Below, piece by piece: positions 36,748-47,742 of a stretch of 64,000 nucleotides of DNA (within the stretch, counting starts at the first letter, position 1; each line of letters starts with the position of its first letter). Position numbers and translations under genes: made by a program. This DNA is from CAZDDI01 sp964504195 (GTDB lineage: Bacteria; Chloroflexota; Anaerolineae; B4-G1; SLSP01). The notes beneath the pieces were generated by a model. It did not search any database and was not told where the DNA came from. It worked only from the letters and a program-made list of their open reading frames with translations. The stretch spans positions 18,678-82,677 of the forward strand of contig CAZDDI010000014.1 of the NCBI GenBank assembly GCA_964504195.1, read 5' to 3'.

Positions 36748-36846
36748 GGGGAGCTCCTTTTGTGAATGGCGAATGGTGAATGAAACGTGAAACGTGATGC
36801 GTGAAGACTTTCTGATCACGTTTCACGCATCATCCATCATCCCACA

Positions 36847-37326
36847 TCACGGATTATTAAACAAGTCCCGTATTCGCTCCACGCGCTTCCGGTTCACCTG
36901 AAAATCGTAGTAGGGGACGCGCGCCGAGGAGCGGACGTGGATGACCTGCTGGGCGTCATCGAAGTAAAATTCTACATCGTCGGTATAGCGGAAACCCGGT
37001 GTGACTACTTCGGCGTAGATGTAGGTGGCGTCGGCGGTGATGAGGGTGGTATGTTCCATATCGCGCAAAATGGTCAGGATACGGGCGCGGGCTTCATCGC
37101 GTGTACCCGTATATATGATAGGAGCGATAGTATGTGCATCGTCATCTGGCGCGGCTTGTGAAGAAACGCACGCCGGATAGCTGGGGCACGGCGCGAGCTG
37201 CCCATCCTGCGCGCCCAGGTCATCCGGGCGCGGACTGATTGCGCGGATCAGCAACCGCGCGCCGATAAATACCGCCCCGGCGAACAGAATGACAAATCCC
37301 AACAGTTGTAGTCTTTTTTTGCTCAT
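36847..37326 (-). CDS. DUF1499 family protein
   Basis: 159 residues from ATG 37326 (GGAGATCTT before it). Membrane anchor residues 5-27 (LQLLGFVILFAGAVFIGARL). The domain has LAPCPSYPACVSSQAAPDDD, the DUF1499 cysteine/CVSSQ signature, then ADATYIYAEVVTPGFRYTDD and VIHVRSSARVPYYDFQVNRK, which are conserved. Function is unknown. A promoter (37390-37417) reads into it from just beyond the terminator of the upstream genes. Confidence 0.87.
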   Translation of the reverse strand: MSKKRLQLLGFVILFAGAVFIGARLLIRAISPRPDDLGAQDGQLAPCPSYPACVSSQAAPDDDAHTIAPIIYTGTRDEARARILTILRDMEHTTLITADATYIYAEVVTPGFRYTDDVEFYFDDAQQVIHVRSSARVPYYDFQVNRKRVERIRDLFNNP

Positions 37327-37389
37327 AAGATCTCCAATTGTAATGCGTACAAGGGTTTTTGGTACAAATAGCAACCTGGCACATTCATA

Positions 37390-37417
37390 ATTATAACGCA
37401 GCGCGCCGGATTGTAAA
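37390..37417 (-). promoter_or_regulatory. Sigma-70 promoter for the DUF1499 gene
   Basis: Minus strand TTTACA, 16 bp, perfect TATAAT. It is 64 bp upstream of ATG 37326. Its -35 overlaps the T-run of the neighbouring terminator. Confidence 0.7.
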
Positions 37418-37420
37418 AAC

Positions 37421-37452
37421 AATGTAGGATGGGTTGCTCCCCATCCTACATT
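37421..37452 (-). terminator. Intrinsic terminator of the acetyltransferase transcript
   Basis: Perfect 13-bp stem AATGTAGGATGGG / CCCATCCTACATT with a 6-nt loop, followed on the minus strand by GTTTTTAC. It lies 42 bp after the acetyltransferase stop. Confidence 0.8.
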
Positions 37453-37494
37453 TTCTATCGCAATGCCAAACCGGGTATAGGCAGTTATCCGTGG

Positions 37495-37941
37495 TCAAAG
37501 TTCCAGCGCGAAGTACACATCCCCGTCTTGATAATGGGTTATTTTGAAGCCGAACCGTTCATAGAAAGCAATCACCTCCACCCAGGTCTCAGTAGTTTCG
37601 AGGATCAATTTCCGGTAGCCGCTTGCTTTCGCGTGATCAATGAGCGCGCACAATACTTGTGTGCCGATACCGGCACGGCGCATGTCGTCGGCTACGGACA
37701 TCCGCACGATTTCTGCCGTGCCCGCATCTCTGGGCGCGAGCGCGCCCGTACCGACGATGCGCTCCTCATGCCAGGCGACCAGAAACACCGCATCCGCATA
37801 GCTCGCGCTGATGTCGTTAAGGTCGGAATTCAGAGTGGGATCGAGCTCGCCCCAATGGTCGGCCAAGCCTGCCAGAATCAGTGCTTGGGTCTCGACCTGG
37901 TTTTCCGGCTGGAATGGGCGGATGGTGATGGGTGGGTTCAT
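37495..37941 (-). CDS. GNAT family N-acetyltransferase
   Basis: 148 residues from ATG 37941 (AGGACTGACT before it). GNAT motifs: VAWHEERIVGTGALAPRDAG (beta-4), EIVRMSVADDMRRAGIGTQV (acetyl-CoA loop RRAGIG), KLILETTETWVEVIAFYERF, and a terminal GDVYFALEL. Transfers acetyl from acetyl-CoA to an amine; substrate unknown. It lies 16 bp after a membrane protein gene and is the last gene before the terminator. Confidence 0.92.
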   Translation of the reverse strand: MNPPITIRPFQPENQVETQALILAGLADHWGELDPTLNSDLNDISASYADAVFLVAWHEERIVGTGALAPRDAGTAEIVRMSVADDMRRAGIGTQVLCALIDHAKASGYRKLILETTETWVEVIAFYERFGFKITHYQDGDVYFALEL

Positions 37942-37957
37942 AGTCAGTCCTGAATGT

Positions 37958-38581
37958 TTAGCCACGAGTTGTGGACGGCACAGTAAGCACTATTTTCGTA
38001 ATAGTGTGGTGCTCCGCTAAGGCGATGATAACAATTGTCATTGCCGAAGCGATCAATTCCCATACGCCTTCCAATCCAAAATGTCGTTCATTGGCTTGCA
38101 CTTGCAGAAACAATGGCAATAGACCGTACAACAACATTATTGTCCCAGCTATCAAGTATCCTGAGCTCAGTACTGTGTTCTGCTGTTGCGCGTGATTTTT
38201 TGCTATCATCAGCAAAACTCCCCCTGCCCCTAGAGCTAAGAGCCGCACTGGTAAAAGCGTATGTGCGTCTGCGTACCAAGCAAGCAGAAGTGCCACCATG
38301 AAAACAAAAACCAGCATGCTCTTAACCTTGAATTCGCCTTTTTCGATATTCTTTTGGGTAAAGTCAAATACATACCCATAACGCCGATTATAGTAATAGC
38401 GTTGAATAAGCTTGTAAAGCATAAAGGCAATAACTTGGCCCAAAAAGGGCACGCCCCCGTTTGTTTCCCAGTTCAACCATTCTCGATCAAACGTGATAGC
38501 CGTCAAAAGCAACAGAAACGCGAAAGGGAGCAATGCGAGACCCCCAAACAAGAAAGGGGAGGATTCAAGCGTATCATCCAT
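37958..38581 (-). CDS. Membrane protein of unknown function
   Basis: 207 residues with about five hydrophobic helices (LFGGLALLPFAFLLLLTAIT, GQVIAFMLYKLIQRYYY, VFVFMVALLLAWYA and two later). It lies 20 bp after ettA and 16 bp before the acetyltransferase gene, so probably cotranscribed with both. No family recognised, no motif of an enzyme or channel. Confidence 0.75.
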   Translation of the reverse strand: MDDTLESSPFLFGGLALLPFAFLLLLTAITFDREWLNWETNGGVPFLGQVIAFMLYKLIQRYYYNRRYGYVFDFTQKNIEKGEFKVKSMLVFVFMVALLLAWYADAHTLLPVRLLALGAGGVLLMIAKNHAQQQNTVLSSGYLIAGTIMLLYGLLPLFLQVQANERHFGLEGVWELIASAMTIVIIALAEHHTITKIVLTVPSTTRG

Positions 38582-38601
38582 TGCGAAGCTTCCCTCTTTC
38601 T

Positions 38602-40284
<1,683 letters not shown>

Positions 40285-40342
40285 GGTTCTCCTTAATATG
40301 ATGATTTTATAAGTGCTGCGTGAAAACGTGATTTCTGCACAT

Positions 40343-40858
40343 TCACATTAGTACAAGCAAGGCTACCCCAGCCACCAGCCCCAATCCCAGCCCAGCAGCG
40401 ATGTCGCCCAGGTAGTGGGCGCGCAGGGCGATGCGGCTCAAGCAGACAGCTATCGCCCACAACACTAAAAGCGTAATTCCCCACAGGGGCAACACGCGCG
40501 CGGTAACTGCCAACACGCCCCCCAGTCGCGTGGCGTGCCCGGAGGGAAAACTATAACGATCCGGCCCTAGGTAGAGCGTATCATTTTGTGACTTGGGACG
40601 GGTGCGGCGGATGAGGGCCTTGAGGAGACTGCTCACTGTAGCCGTGACCAGCACCGAAAGGATGAGGCGGAACCCCAGTTGAGGGAAGTCACGCACCCAC
40701 AGCAACCCGCCCACCAGCAGCACGAGCCACGAATCGCCCGTATGGGCGAGCACCCGCGCGGCAATGCGCCGCCAGGGGATACGCTCCAGCGCGGCGATGC
40801 AGACAATGCGGGCAGAGACCCGCGCGTCCCAATCGAGCAGTGTGTACAACCGGCTCAT
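40343..40858 (-). CDS. PAP2 superfamily phosphatase
   Basis: 171 residues from ATG 40858 (overlaps upstream stop by 4 bp). The three PAP2 motifs are present: KALIRRTRP (KX6RP), SFPSGHATR (PSGH) and SRIALRAHYLGD (SRX5HX3D), in a five-helix membrane protein. Likely dephosphorylates a lipid phosphate such as undecaprenyl pyrophosphate or phosphatidic acid at the membrane. Cotranslated with the nucleotidyltransferase gene, so the pair may act in a lipid- or glycan-phosphate pathway; the exact substrate is unknown. Confidence 0.92.
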   Translation of the reverse strand: MSRLYTLLDWDARVSARIVCIAALERIPWRRIAARVLAHTGDSWLVLLVGGLLWVRDFPQLGFRLILSVLVTATVSSLLKALIRRTRPKSQNDTLYLGPDRYSFPSGHATRLGGVLAVTARVLPLWGITLLVLWAIAVCLSRIALRAHYLGDIAAGLGLGLVAGVALLVLM

Positions 40859-41628
40859 GGCTGATGCGCCACGAGTTCGCGGCGGCAAAGCTCCAGCTGG
40901 TGCGGCTTATCTACATCCATCGCTAGTTCCGCATACGGAGAGACAATCGGCTCGACGCGCAAGCCAAAACGGGCAAAAACAATATCACTGGCTTCGGACA
41001 ATGTTAACTGGCGTAAAATGAACTTGATGAAGAACTTTGGCCCCAAGCGCAGAGCTTGCTTGAGCATACTTTTGCGGTTACGCACAACATCTTCCCAGAC
41101 ATCCTGGTTGCGTGTGAGCAGATAGGGTGAAGCAACATGCAGATCACCTCCGGCAAATTCCCCGTCTTTGAAGTGTATGTAGCTGCGGGCAGAGTCAGGG
41201 AAACGCCGCTCCATCACTGAGCGTGAAACGCAACTGTAATACATATCCACCGCCGGATCAGACGACTGCGCGATGAGCCATTCGACCTTCTCCGCTGTGA
41301 GGAGCGGCACGTCACCAGAACAAGCCAGCAATTGTTGCATATCTGGAGTTCGCTTTAGCAATTGCTCAACCCCGGCCAGAGCATTGGTTAATAAGTCCCC
41401 CTGATCAGGAAGATACGCAATGATTTTGGAGGATACCAGGCCGACACTAGCAGGAAGCCCGACGATGACGATACTCTCAATAGTTGGCGCAGCATCAAGC
41501 GCGGCTAGCACCCATTGCACCATCGGTTTGCCAGCCAGCGCGATAAGGGATTTGGGCCTGCCCCCGGCCTGAGTATACAGCGGATCCTTCAAGTCGGGGA
41601 TACCGCCAGCCGTCAAAATACAATCCAT
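40855..41628 (-). CDS. NTP transferase (MobA-like) protein
   Basis: 257 residues from ATG 41628 (AGGAGACACT before it). Nucleotide-binding start MDCILTAGG, with an unusual insertion, then RPKSLIALAGKPMVQWVLAA and the metal site LACSGDVPLLTAEKVEW. C-terminal ELAMDVDKPHQLELCRREL matches the D-K end seen in MobA/GlmU-like proteins. The family transfers nucleotides onto phosphates of sugars, polyols or cofactors. The insertion and lack of a second domain leave the substrate open. Coupled to the PAP2 gene. Confidence 0.88.
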   Translation of the reverse strand: MDCILTAGGIPDLKDPLYTQAGGRPKSLIALAGKPMVQWVLAALDAAPTIESIVIVGLPASVGLVSSKIIAYLPDQGDLLTNALAGVEQLLKRTPDMQQLLACSGDVPLLTAEKVEWLIAQSSDPAVDMYYSCVSRSVMERRFPDSARSYIHFKDGEFAGGDLHVASPYLLTRNQDVWEDVVRNRKSMLKQALRLGPKFFIKFILRQLTLSEASDIVFARFGLRVEPIVSPYAELAMDVDKPHQLELCRRELVAHQP

Positions 41629-41719
41629 AGTGTCTCCTGTGCGAATAAGCGAAAAGGCGAGTCTGCGAATCTGCGGAGAAACGTGATCTTTCTTCACGCT
41701 TCACGCATTACATTTCACG

Positions 41720-42619
41720 TCATAACCGCTCGATTTGCGGGCGCAAATCCAGTTCAAGCACCAGCGCCCGGAGCTCATCATGCGTGAGCTTGCGCCCCTT
41801 CCCGGTAACCGCAACGAGCGCGGCTTCGAGCATATTCGTACCGAAGGTACGCCCCTCATAGCGCGGCGTGGTGGTGATGAGATACCGCGCCCCCGCTTGC
41901 CGGAAGCGTTCCACATCGGCCTCGGTGGTGGTGTTGGTGAGGATAGTCTTACCGCTCAGGTCGGAAGGCATGTGGCGCTTAGTGTAGCTGCAATCGCCCG
42001 CGATGATGGTGGCCCACTGATACCAGCGCGTGAAACGCGGCACAGTTTCCTTTTGCTTATCACCCGTGGGATAAATCATGCTAGCTGGCAACAACCGCCC
42101 TAGCACAGGCGCAAGAACAGCCGAGAGTATATCCAAAGCACGCAAGCTCTTGAGAGGAAGAGGAATCCCTAGCGCAAATTGCAAGTCGCCCAACACCAGC
42201 GCGTATCCGGCCTCGGCGAGACCCTGGGCCATCCCATAGCGATCCAGCGCCGAGTTGACCAGCGCCCGCTTGGGTTGCAATTCCGCACCGATAGCAGCCT
42301 CGATTTGAGCGATGCATTCGCGCTCCAGCGTGTGTTTGAGGCCGCGCCCGTCCAGTACCGGCGTCCGATGCACGCCCCGAATCAAGCGTTGCGCACACCC
42401 CAACGGATAGGCATGGTCTGCGGTACCAACGGAGAGATCAATCCCCCCTATCCCAAAAGCATCTACCTGCCCGTCCAGCTCTGTAAACAGCTGCGCGGCC
42501 TTGCGAATATCACCATCCACACCGATGCGCTCGATGCGCACCGGCTCGCCAAGCAGCATAATCTCCACACTTTTATCGCGTTGGGAGCTGCCCAGACTGA
42601 TACTAACAGCGCGTTTCAT
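41720..42619 (-). CDS. Quinate 5-dehydrogenase-like protein
   Basis: 299 residues from ATG 42619 (AGGAAACTT before it), overlapping the end of the large fusion gene by 17 bp. MKRAVSISLGSSQRDKSVEI, DAFGIGGIDLS and PVLDGRGLKHTLERECIAQI are conserved in a group annotated as quinate 5-dehydrogenase-like in Chloroflexota and Thermus-type genomes. I see no classical Rossmann GxGxxG, so the dehydrogenase name is carried over from annotation and may be wrong. Overlap with the signalling fusion suggests coupled expression. Confidence 0.75.
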   Translation of the reverse strand: MKRAVSISLGSSQRDKSVEIMLLGEPVRIERIGVDGDIRKAAQLFTELDGQVDAFGIGGIDLSVGTADHAYPLGCAQRLIRGVHRTPVLDGRGLKHTLERECIAQIEAAIGAELQPKRALVNSALDRYGMAQGLAEAGYALVLGDLQFALGIPLPLKSLRALDILSAVLAPVLGRLLPASMIYPTGDKQKETVPRFTRWYQWATIIAGDCSYTKRHMPSDLSGKTILTNTTTEADVERFRQAGARYLITTTPRYEGRTFGTNMLEAALVAVTGKGRKLTHDELRALVLELDLRPQIERL

Positions 42620-45600
42620 AAGTTTCCTGCTTCGCATTGCCCGCCGCCCGCAGCTCGCGATGTGCGGGAACGCGCTCCAGATAGCTCTGCCGCAGGCGTG
42701 CATCGGAGATGTTCGCGGCCCCGGTTTCCAGCAGTCGGCACGCTGTGGCGAGCAAGGGTTCTTGCCGCGGATCGTCAAGTGTATGTAATATCCGGTAACA
42801 AATCAAGTAGATGTTTAGCGGCTCATACGTTCCTTCCAGAGAGCCATGGCGTAAATATTCCAGAATCACCTCGACTTCAGCAAGAGCCGCGTCCGCCGCA
42901 CCACGCGCCAGATATAGCTGCGCCAACCCCGCACGCGGCTCGCAGGCCAAATGCAGTTGCCCGAACGCCTTCCGCATTTCAATCGCCTCGACGTAAGCGG
43001 CTTGAGCCGCATTACCTTGCTCAAGGGCCTGCAGAACATGCCCGAGGAAAGTGAGATTAAAGGCCGTGATATGGCTATCCCCGACCTCCCGGCTACCCTC
43101 AATGGCCTCCTGCGCACGACTTAGTGCGGTTTGCAGATCATCCTGCCGCAACAGCATAAGGGCTACATGGCCCAAAATCTCGCTTTCGCCCACCCGGTCG
43201 CTCATCTCACGGCGCAAGCGCAACGCCGGATCAACAGCGCGTTGCGCCCGCCGGTACGCGCCTAGCCGATAGTTGACAATGGCCTGTTGGTGAAACGCAC
43301 TGGCTTCGATCAGGCGATCGCCCAGCTCTTGCGCCAGTATCAATGCCCGCTCGTTACACGCCAAGGCTCGCGTGTACTCGTACCGGTACAAGTATAGATT
43401 GCTTTGATTAAGTAGCGTTGTACTTTCTCCCCGACGGTCACCCAATTCTTCTTTGATTAACAAAGATTGCTGATAGTAATGCGCGGCCTCATCAAAATTC
43501 CCCAAGCGTTCCTCTTGCAAACCCAAATTATTCAACGAGGAACTCTCTCCCCAGCGGTCGCCCGTAACAATTTTAAGATCGAGCGATTGCTGATGATAGG
43601 CCCGGGCCTGATGATAATCCCCTTGATGATAGGCGATATTACCCAGGTTATTGAGCAAAGCACTTTGGCGCAAGCGATCGCGCCCCTCGCTGGCAAGGCG
43701 CAATCCTTCGCTATAGACTTGAGCAGCGCGAATATAATCACCACGCTGGTAATAAACATTACCCAGGACGCGCAAGCTATCGGCCTCTAGCTGACTTAGC
43801 CCAGCAGCACGCGCCAGCTCCAACGACTTCTCAATATAGAGCAACGCGCCATCCAGATCACTCCGGCGCACCCGAATCCACCCCAGCAGGTTATAAATGT
43901 GACTAATTTCCGCGCCGGGCTGCGTTTCATCGAGATAAGTCAACCCTTCGGCCAACCATTGCTCAGCCGAGTTATAATCTCCGCGCGTCTCCTGAGTTTT
44001 AGCAGTGCGATAGCACAAATCAGCCATCTGCCGCGCATACTCCGGCGTTTTGGAATGACTTTTGAGCAGTGAGCGAGCTGTTGCATAGTGATCAAGCGCT
44101 TGATTATAATTCGCACCCAGCGCCAAAATTTTACCCAACGCCTGGTGAATTGTGATACGCCGCTCAATAAACGCTGGCTCACGGCTGCCAGATTCCACCT
44201 GTTCCAGCATCACCAACGTGCGCTGATACCAATGCAGCGCAGCATCGTTGTTGTTAGTCTGTTGCGCTTGCTGGGCCGCCTGTAACGCATACACCACGGC
44301 ACGGTCAAACTCACCGGCCTCGTTGAAGTGCTGTGCCAGCTGTTCGGGCGGGGCCGTCCCACGCCGCTCCAGTGCGGTACCAGCCTGATGATGTAACATA
44401 CGGCGGCGTAACGGCCCGAGATCAGTGTAAAGCACTTGCTGAATCTCGTTGTTACGGAAGCGTAGCGCGATTTCACCAGGTACCTCTTCAATGAGATGCC
44501 GTTCCAGAGCTACATCCAGCTGCTCCAGCGTCTCCCAGCGAGTCAAACCGCTCATCTCCTGCAAATCCTCAAAGCGGAACGTCTGCCCCAAAATAGCCGC
44601 CTGACTGAGCAAAGTCTGCGTATCGGGTCGCAAACTCTCGATGCGTCGCCACACAGCCTGATGCACACTTTGCGGCAAACGTAGCTCTGAAAGCTCTGGC
44701 AAGCGCCAACTACCGTCTTTCAGTACAACGATACGGTCATCAATCAAACCTTGAGCAATTTCTTCAATGTAGAAGGGATTGCCCTCAGTATGTTCATAAA
44801 TGCGTCGTGCCAATTCTATCGGGGCCGGCCGACGCCAAATCTGCGTAAGCAACTGCTCCACATCTTCCAGACCTAAGCGCTCCAGCGTGAGATGATGATA
44901 ACCAGTCTGTCCGCTCAAATCGCGCAGCATCTCGACCAGAAAATGTCCCCGCTCCAACTCCCCCTCGCGATAAATCCCTATAATCATCAACGCCATGCCA
45001 GGCAAATGATGACCCAAATAACGCAAGAGCTCCAAGCTGCTGGTATCGGCCCATTGTAAATTGTCGAAAATGAGCATCCAGGGCCGCTCCTGCGTAGCAT
45101 ATTTGATGAACTGCGTAAGATTTGTCATCAGACGCAGCTGCTCTTGCTCTAAATCCACTGCCGGAGGCTGGGGAAGATCAGGGAGCATCTGATGGATTTC
45201 TGGCACAAGGCGTGTGAAATTAGCAAGCAGATGGCGACTACGCTGATCGAACACCTCCGGCGGTACTGTATTAAAATAGGCGCGCAAAACCTGGGTAAAG
45301 AGATGGTAGGGTGGATTGCTCCGCGATTCCTTACAGTCAGACATCAACAACACCGGCGGCTGGCTCTGGGCCGCCACCTGTTGCGCCAGGCTCGTTTTAC
45401 CAATACCTGGCTCACCGGTAATGAAGACCAGCTGCCCCCGTCCCGTAACCGTTTCTTCCCAGCAGCGGCGGATGATCTGCCAATGCTCGGTGCGCCCCAC
45501 CAGAAGCGCCCGCCGCTGAACGAGCTCTTCTGTAGGCGCCAACAAACTGGTAGAAATGCGCAAAGTTTGCTGAGCGCTAGTGTAACGATCGTTGGGGTTT

Positions 45601-47651
45601 TTCGCCAACAGTTTAAGGATGAGATGTTCCTGCGAAGGGGTTAGGTCCGAGCAGAGTTCACGGGGCGGCCCAGGCATCTGCCGTAAGTGCGCATAAAGCA
45701 CCTCGGCGGCGCTGCCACTAAACGGCATTTGCCCGGTGAAAATCTCGTAAAGGACCACTCCCAGCGCGTACAAATCGGTACGCGCATCCAAGGGCTGTCC
45801 CAGTATTTGTTCTGGGGCCAGATATTCTGGTGTAACCAACAAAAAGGGAGCTTCCAACAAGTTACGCTCTTCCAGCAACCGCCCCAGCCCAAAGCCGTTA
45901 ATTTTGATCCCTGTAGGGGTAACGAAAATGTTAGCCGGTTTCAGGTTGCCGTGAATGACACCCCGACTATGGGCATATTCCAGCGCGCGCGAGATTTCCA
46001 CGGCAATATCCATCAGATGCTCACCGGTGGGCCGGGTCGCCGGATCGAGCAGCAGTTCTTCCAGTGTCGGCGCTTCGATATAGGCCTCTACCTGGAAAAT
46101 ATGCTCGCCGTCCTTACCCCCATCCAACAATGTCACGATGTTGGGGTGGTCGAGATGGATGGTTTGTGTAGTGCGTTGCAAGAAACGCTCAAGCGTCTCT
46201 TCGCTAAAAGCCGGCGAGAGGAGCTTAATAGCGACAGTTTGCTGTGCTTGCATATCAGTGGCCTTGAGAGTGGTTCCAAGCGGACTATCACCCAAGAGCC
46301 GCTCAATCTGGTAACGCCCTTTGAGCCGTTGCCCACGCAAATTAAGATTTTCGCGGGCCTGCACCGCCATCATCGCCGCTTCAACGGTAGGATAGATGGC
46401 GAAATAATCGAGATAGCCCGCCAGCTCCGCTACCCGACGCACGCTTTCTGAAGGCGCAGCCAATACGATGGGCGCACTCCCTTTATGCTGTTGGCGTAGG
46501 CTTACCAACATCTTCAACCCGGCAATGTCAAGCGTTTTTACTTGCGACAGATCAATGATGGAGCCTGCGGTAGTGTTACGATCCAAACGGCTTAACTGCT
46601 GGACCACTTGTTCCAGCCCGGCCTGATCTACCACCTGTAAGGGCGTGAGAATGGCCGCCGCTCCTGCGGGTGTGAGTTGCACGTCTACTGCACCCGGAGG
46701 GGTCAAATCGAGCATTAAACCCTCATAAGCCAAAGCCACCTGACAACGCGGAAGATAGGCGTGTTCTGTTTGATATTCGTCAGCCTTAGTACGAATCCCC
46801 TCAAGTTGGTCATCGGTGGCGCTGGGATCATGATGAAAGAGCAATAGCTGCCTGACTCCCGCCCGGCGAGCAATATCAATCCCGATCATAGCGGAACTAT
46901 GCCCCCAATCCTCTTTCATCCAGGCTTCTTTGAGCGAGTATTGCGCATCGAAGATAACAACATCGGCGTTGCGGAAGAACTCGATATGGGGATGGAGCGA
47001 GACCTCATCTAAGTACTTGTACTCAGAATCTGTAGCATAAACTATTACATTATGAGCATCCTCAAAGCGATAACTGTATGCATCGCCAAGATGCGTGTTA
47101 CTCAACGCGCTGATGCGCGTCTTGCCAATATAGAGTGGCGCGTCAAGGCGCAAGCGCACAAATTCAAGCGTGGAGGGCATATAGTCGAGCGCAACGGGCC
47201 ACGTATCGAAGTTTTGTTGGCGCGTCAAGACAGTCTCTAAGTCATGTAAGCTATAGATGTAGAATTTGTTACCTTTGACAAAGGCTGGATCAAACATGGG
47301 GTATCCCTGAATATGATCCCAGTGAGTATGCGTGATGAAGATATGAGCCACGCCGCGCCCTTCGCCAAAAGGCCCCCGCATCAGCTCTTGCCCCAGCTTA
47401 CGGATGCCCGTGCCCGCATCAAGAATGAAAAGCGTACCATCGTCCGCTAGCAACTCAACACAGGGGGTATTACCGCCCACTGTGCCCCGTGCTAAGGGCG
47501 GCAAGCTATGAATATACGATTGTACAGCTACCGGGTCGCTCGTATCAAGCGCCGGCATATTGAGAATGGCGCGATAGATCTTCTGCTCCACCTCTGCTGA
47601 CCCGAGAGGAGACGGAATCGAACCACGCGTACCCCAAAACTTGACCTTCAT
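42603..47651 (-). CDS. MBL-fold / STAS / pseudokinase / STAND ATPase / TPR fusion protein
   Basis: 1682 residues; AAAGGCGACC before ATG 47651. Residues 1-310: metallo-beta-lactamase domain with H108-T-H110-W-D112-H113, and later HLGDAYSYRF and LLLFHHDPSATD ligands. About 325-430: STAS domain (IIDLSQVKTLDIAGLKMLVS). About 445-710: protein kinase fold with VAIK Lys476, but the HRD motif reads HGN (Asn569 in place of the catalytic Asp) and DFG reads GFG (Gly586), so phosphotransfer is unlikely. About 735-1000: STAND-type ATPase (GEPGIGKTSLAQQ; WMLIFDNLQWADTSSLELLR). From about 1120: at least ten TPRs. Cytoplasmic; probably a signal integrator in which the STAND module is the ATP engine. Function unknown. 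Confidence 0.92.
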   Translation of the reverse strand: MKVKFWGTRGSIPSPLGSAEVEQKIYRAILNMPALDTSDPVAVQSYIHSLPPLARGTVGGNTPCVELLADDGTLFILDAGTGIRKLGQELMRGPFGEGRGVAHIFITHTHWDHIQGYPMFDPAFVKGNKFYIYSLHDLETVLTRQQNFDTWPVALDYMPSTLEFVRLRLDAPLYIGKTRISALSNTHLGDAYSYRFEDAHNVIVYATDSEYKYLDEVSLHPHIEFFRNADVVIFDAQYSLKEAWMKEDWGHSSAMIGIDIARRAGVRQLLLFHHDPSATDDQLEGIRTKADEYQTEHAYLPRCQVALAYEGLMLDLTPPGAVDVQLTPAGAAAILTPLQVVDQAGLEQVVQQLSRLDRNTTAGSIIDLSQVKTLDIAGLKMLVSLRQQHKGSAPIVLAAPSESVRRVAELAGYLDYFAIYPTVEAAMMAVQARENLNLRGQRLKGRYQIERLLGDSPLGTTLKATDMQAQQTVAIKLLSPAFSEETLERFLQRTTQTIHLDHPNIVTLLDGGKDGEHIFQVEAYIEAPTLEELLLDPATRPTGEHLMDIAVEISRALEYAHSRGVIHGNLKPANIFVTPTGIKINGFGLGRLLEERNLLEAPFLLVTPEYLAPEQILGQPLDARTDLYALGVVLYEIFTGQMPFSGSAAEVLYAHLRQMPGPPRELCSDLTPSQEHLILKLLAKNPNDRYTSAQQTLRISTSLLAPTEELVQRRALLVGRTEHWQIIRRCWEETVTGRGQLVFITGEPGIGKTSLAQQVAAQSQPPVLLMSDCKESRSNPPYHLFTQVLRAYFNTVPPEVFDQRSRHLLANFTRLVPEIHQMLPDLPQPPAVDLEQEQLRLMTNLTQFIKYATQERPWMLIFDNLQWADTSSLELLRYLGHHLPGMALMIIGIYREGELERGHFLVEMLRDLSGQTGYHHLTLERLGLEDVEQLLTQIWRRPAPIELARRIYEHTEGNPFYIEEIAQGLIDDRIVVLKDGSWRLPELSELRLPQSVHQAVWRRIESLRPDTQTLLSQAAILGQTFRFEDLQEMSGLTRWETLEQLDVALERHLIEEVPGEIALRFRNNEIQQVLYTDLGPLRRRMLHHQAGTALERRGTAPPEQLAQHFNEAGEFDRAVVYALQAAQQAQQTNNNDAALHWYQRTLVMLEQVESGSREPAFIERRITIHQALGKILALGANYNQALDHYATARSLLKSHSKTPEYARQMADLCYRTAKTQETRGDYNSAEQWLAEGLTYLDETQPGAEISHIYNLLGWIRVRRSDLDGALLYIEKSLELARAAGLSQLEADSLRVLGNVYYQRGDYIRAAQVYSEGLRLASEGRDRLRQSALLNNLGNIAYHQGDYHQARAYHQQSLDLKIVTGDRWGESSSLNNLGLQEERLGNFDEAAHYYQQSLLIKEELGDRRGESTTLLNQSNLYLYRYEYTRALACNERALILAQELGDRLIEASAFHQQAIVNYRLGAYRRAQRAVDPALRLRREMSDRVGESEILGHVALMLLRQDDLQTALSRAQEAIEGSREVGDSHITAFNLTFLGHVLQALEQGNAAQAAYVEAIEMRKAFGQLHLACEPRAGLAQLYLARGAADAALAEVEVILEYLRHGSLEGTYEPLNIYLICYRILHTLDDPRQEPLLATACRLLETGAANISDARLRQSYLERVPAHRELRAAGNAKQETYETRC

Positions 47652-47681
47652 GGTCGCCTTTCTTACCAGTTTATAACCTTA

Positions 47682-47710
47682 AGTATATCTATAAGTCGAA
47701 AAATAGTCAA
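47682..47710 (-). promoter_or_regulatory. Strong sigma-70 promoter for the large fusion gene
   Basis: Minus strand TTGACT, 17 bp, TATACT, 30 bp upstream of ATG 47651. Confidence 0.75.
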
Positions 47711-47742
47711 TCAGCGTTATTGATAATAGGCTACGGCCTACC

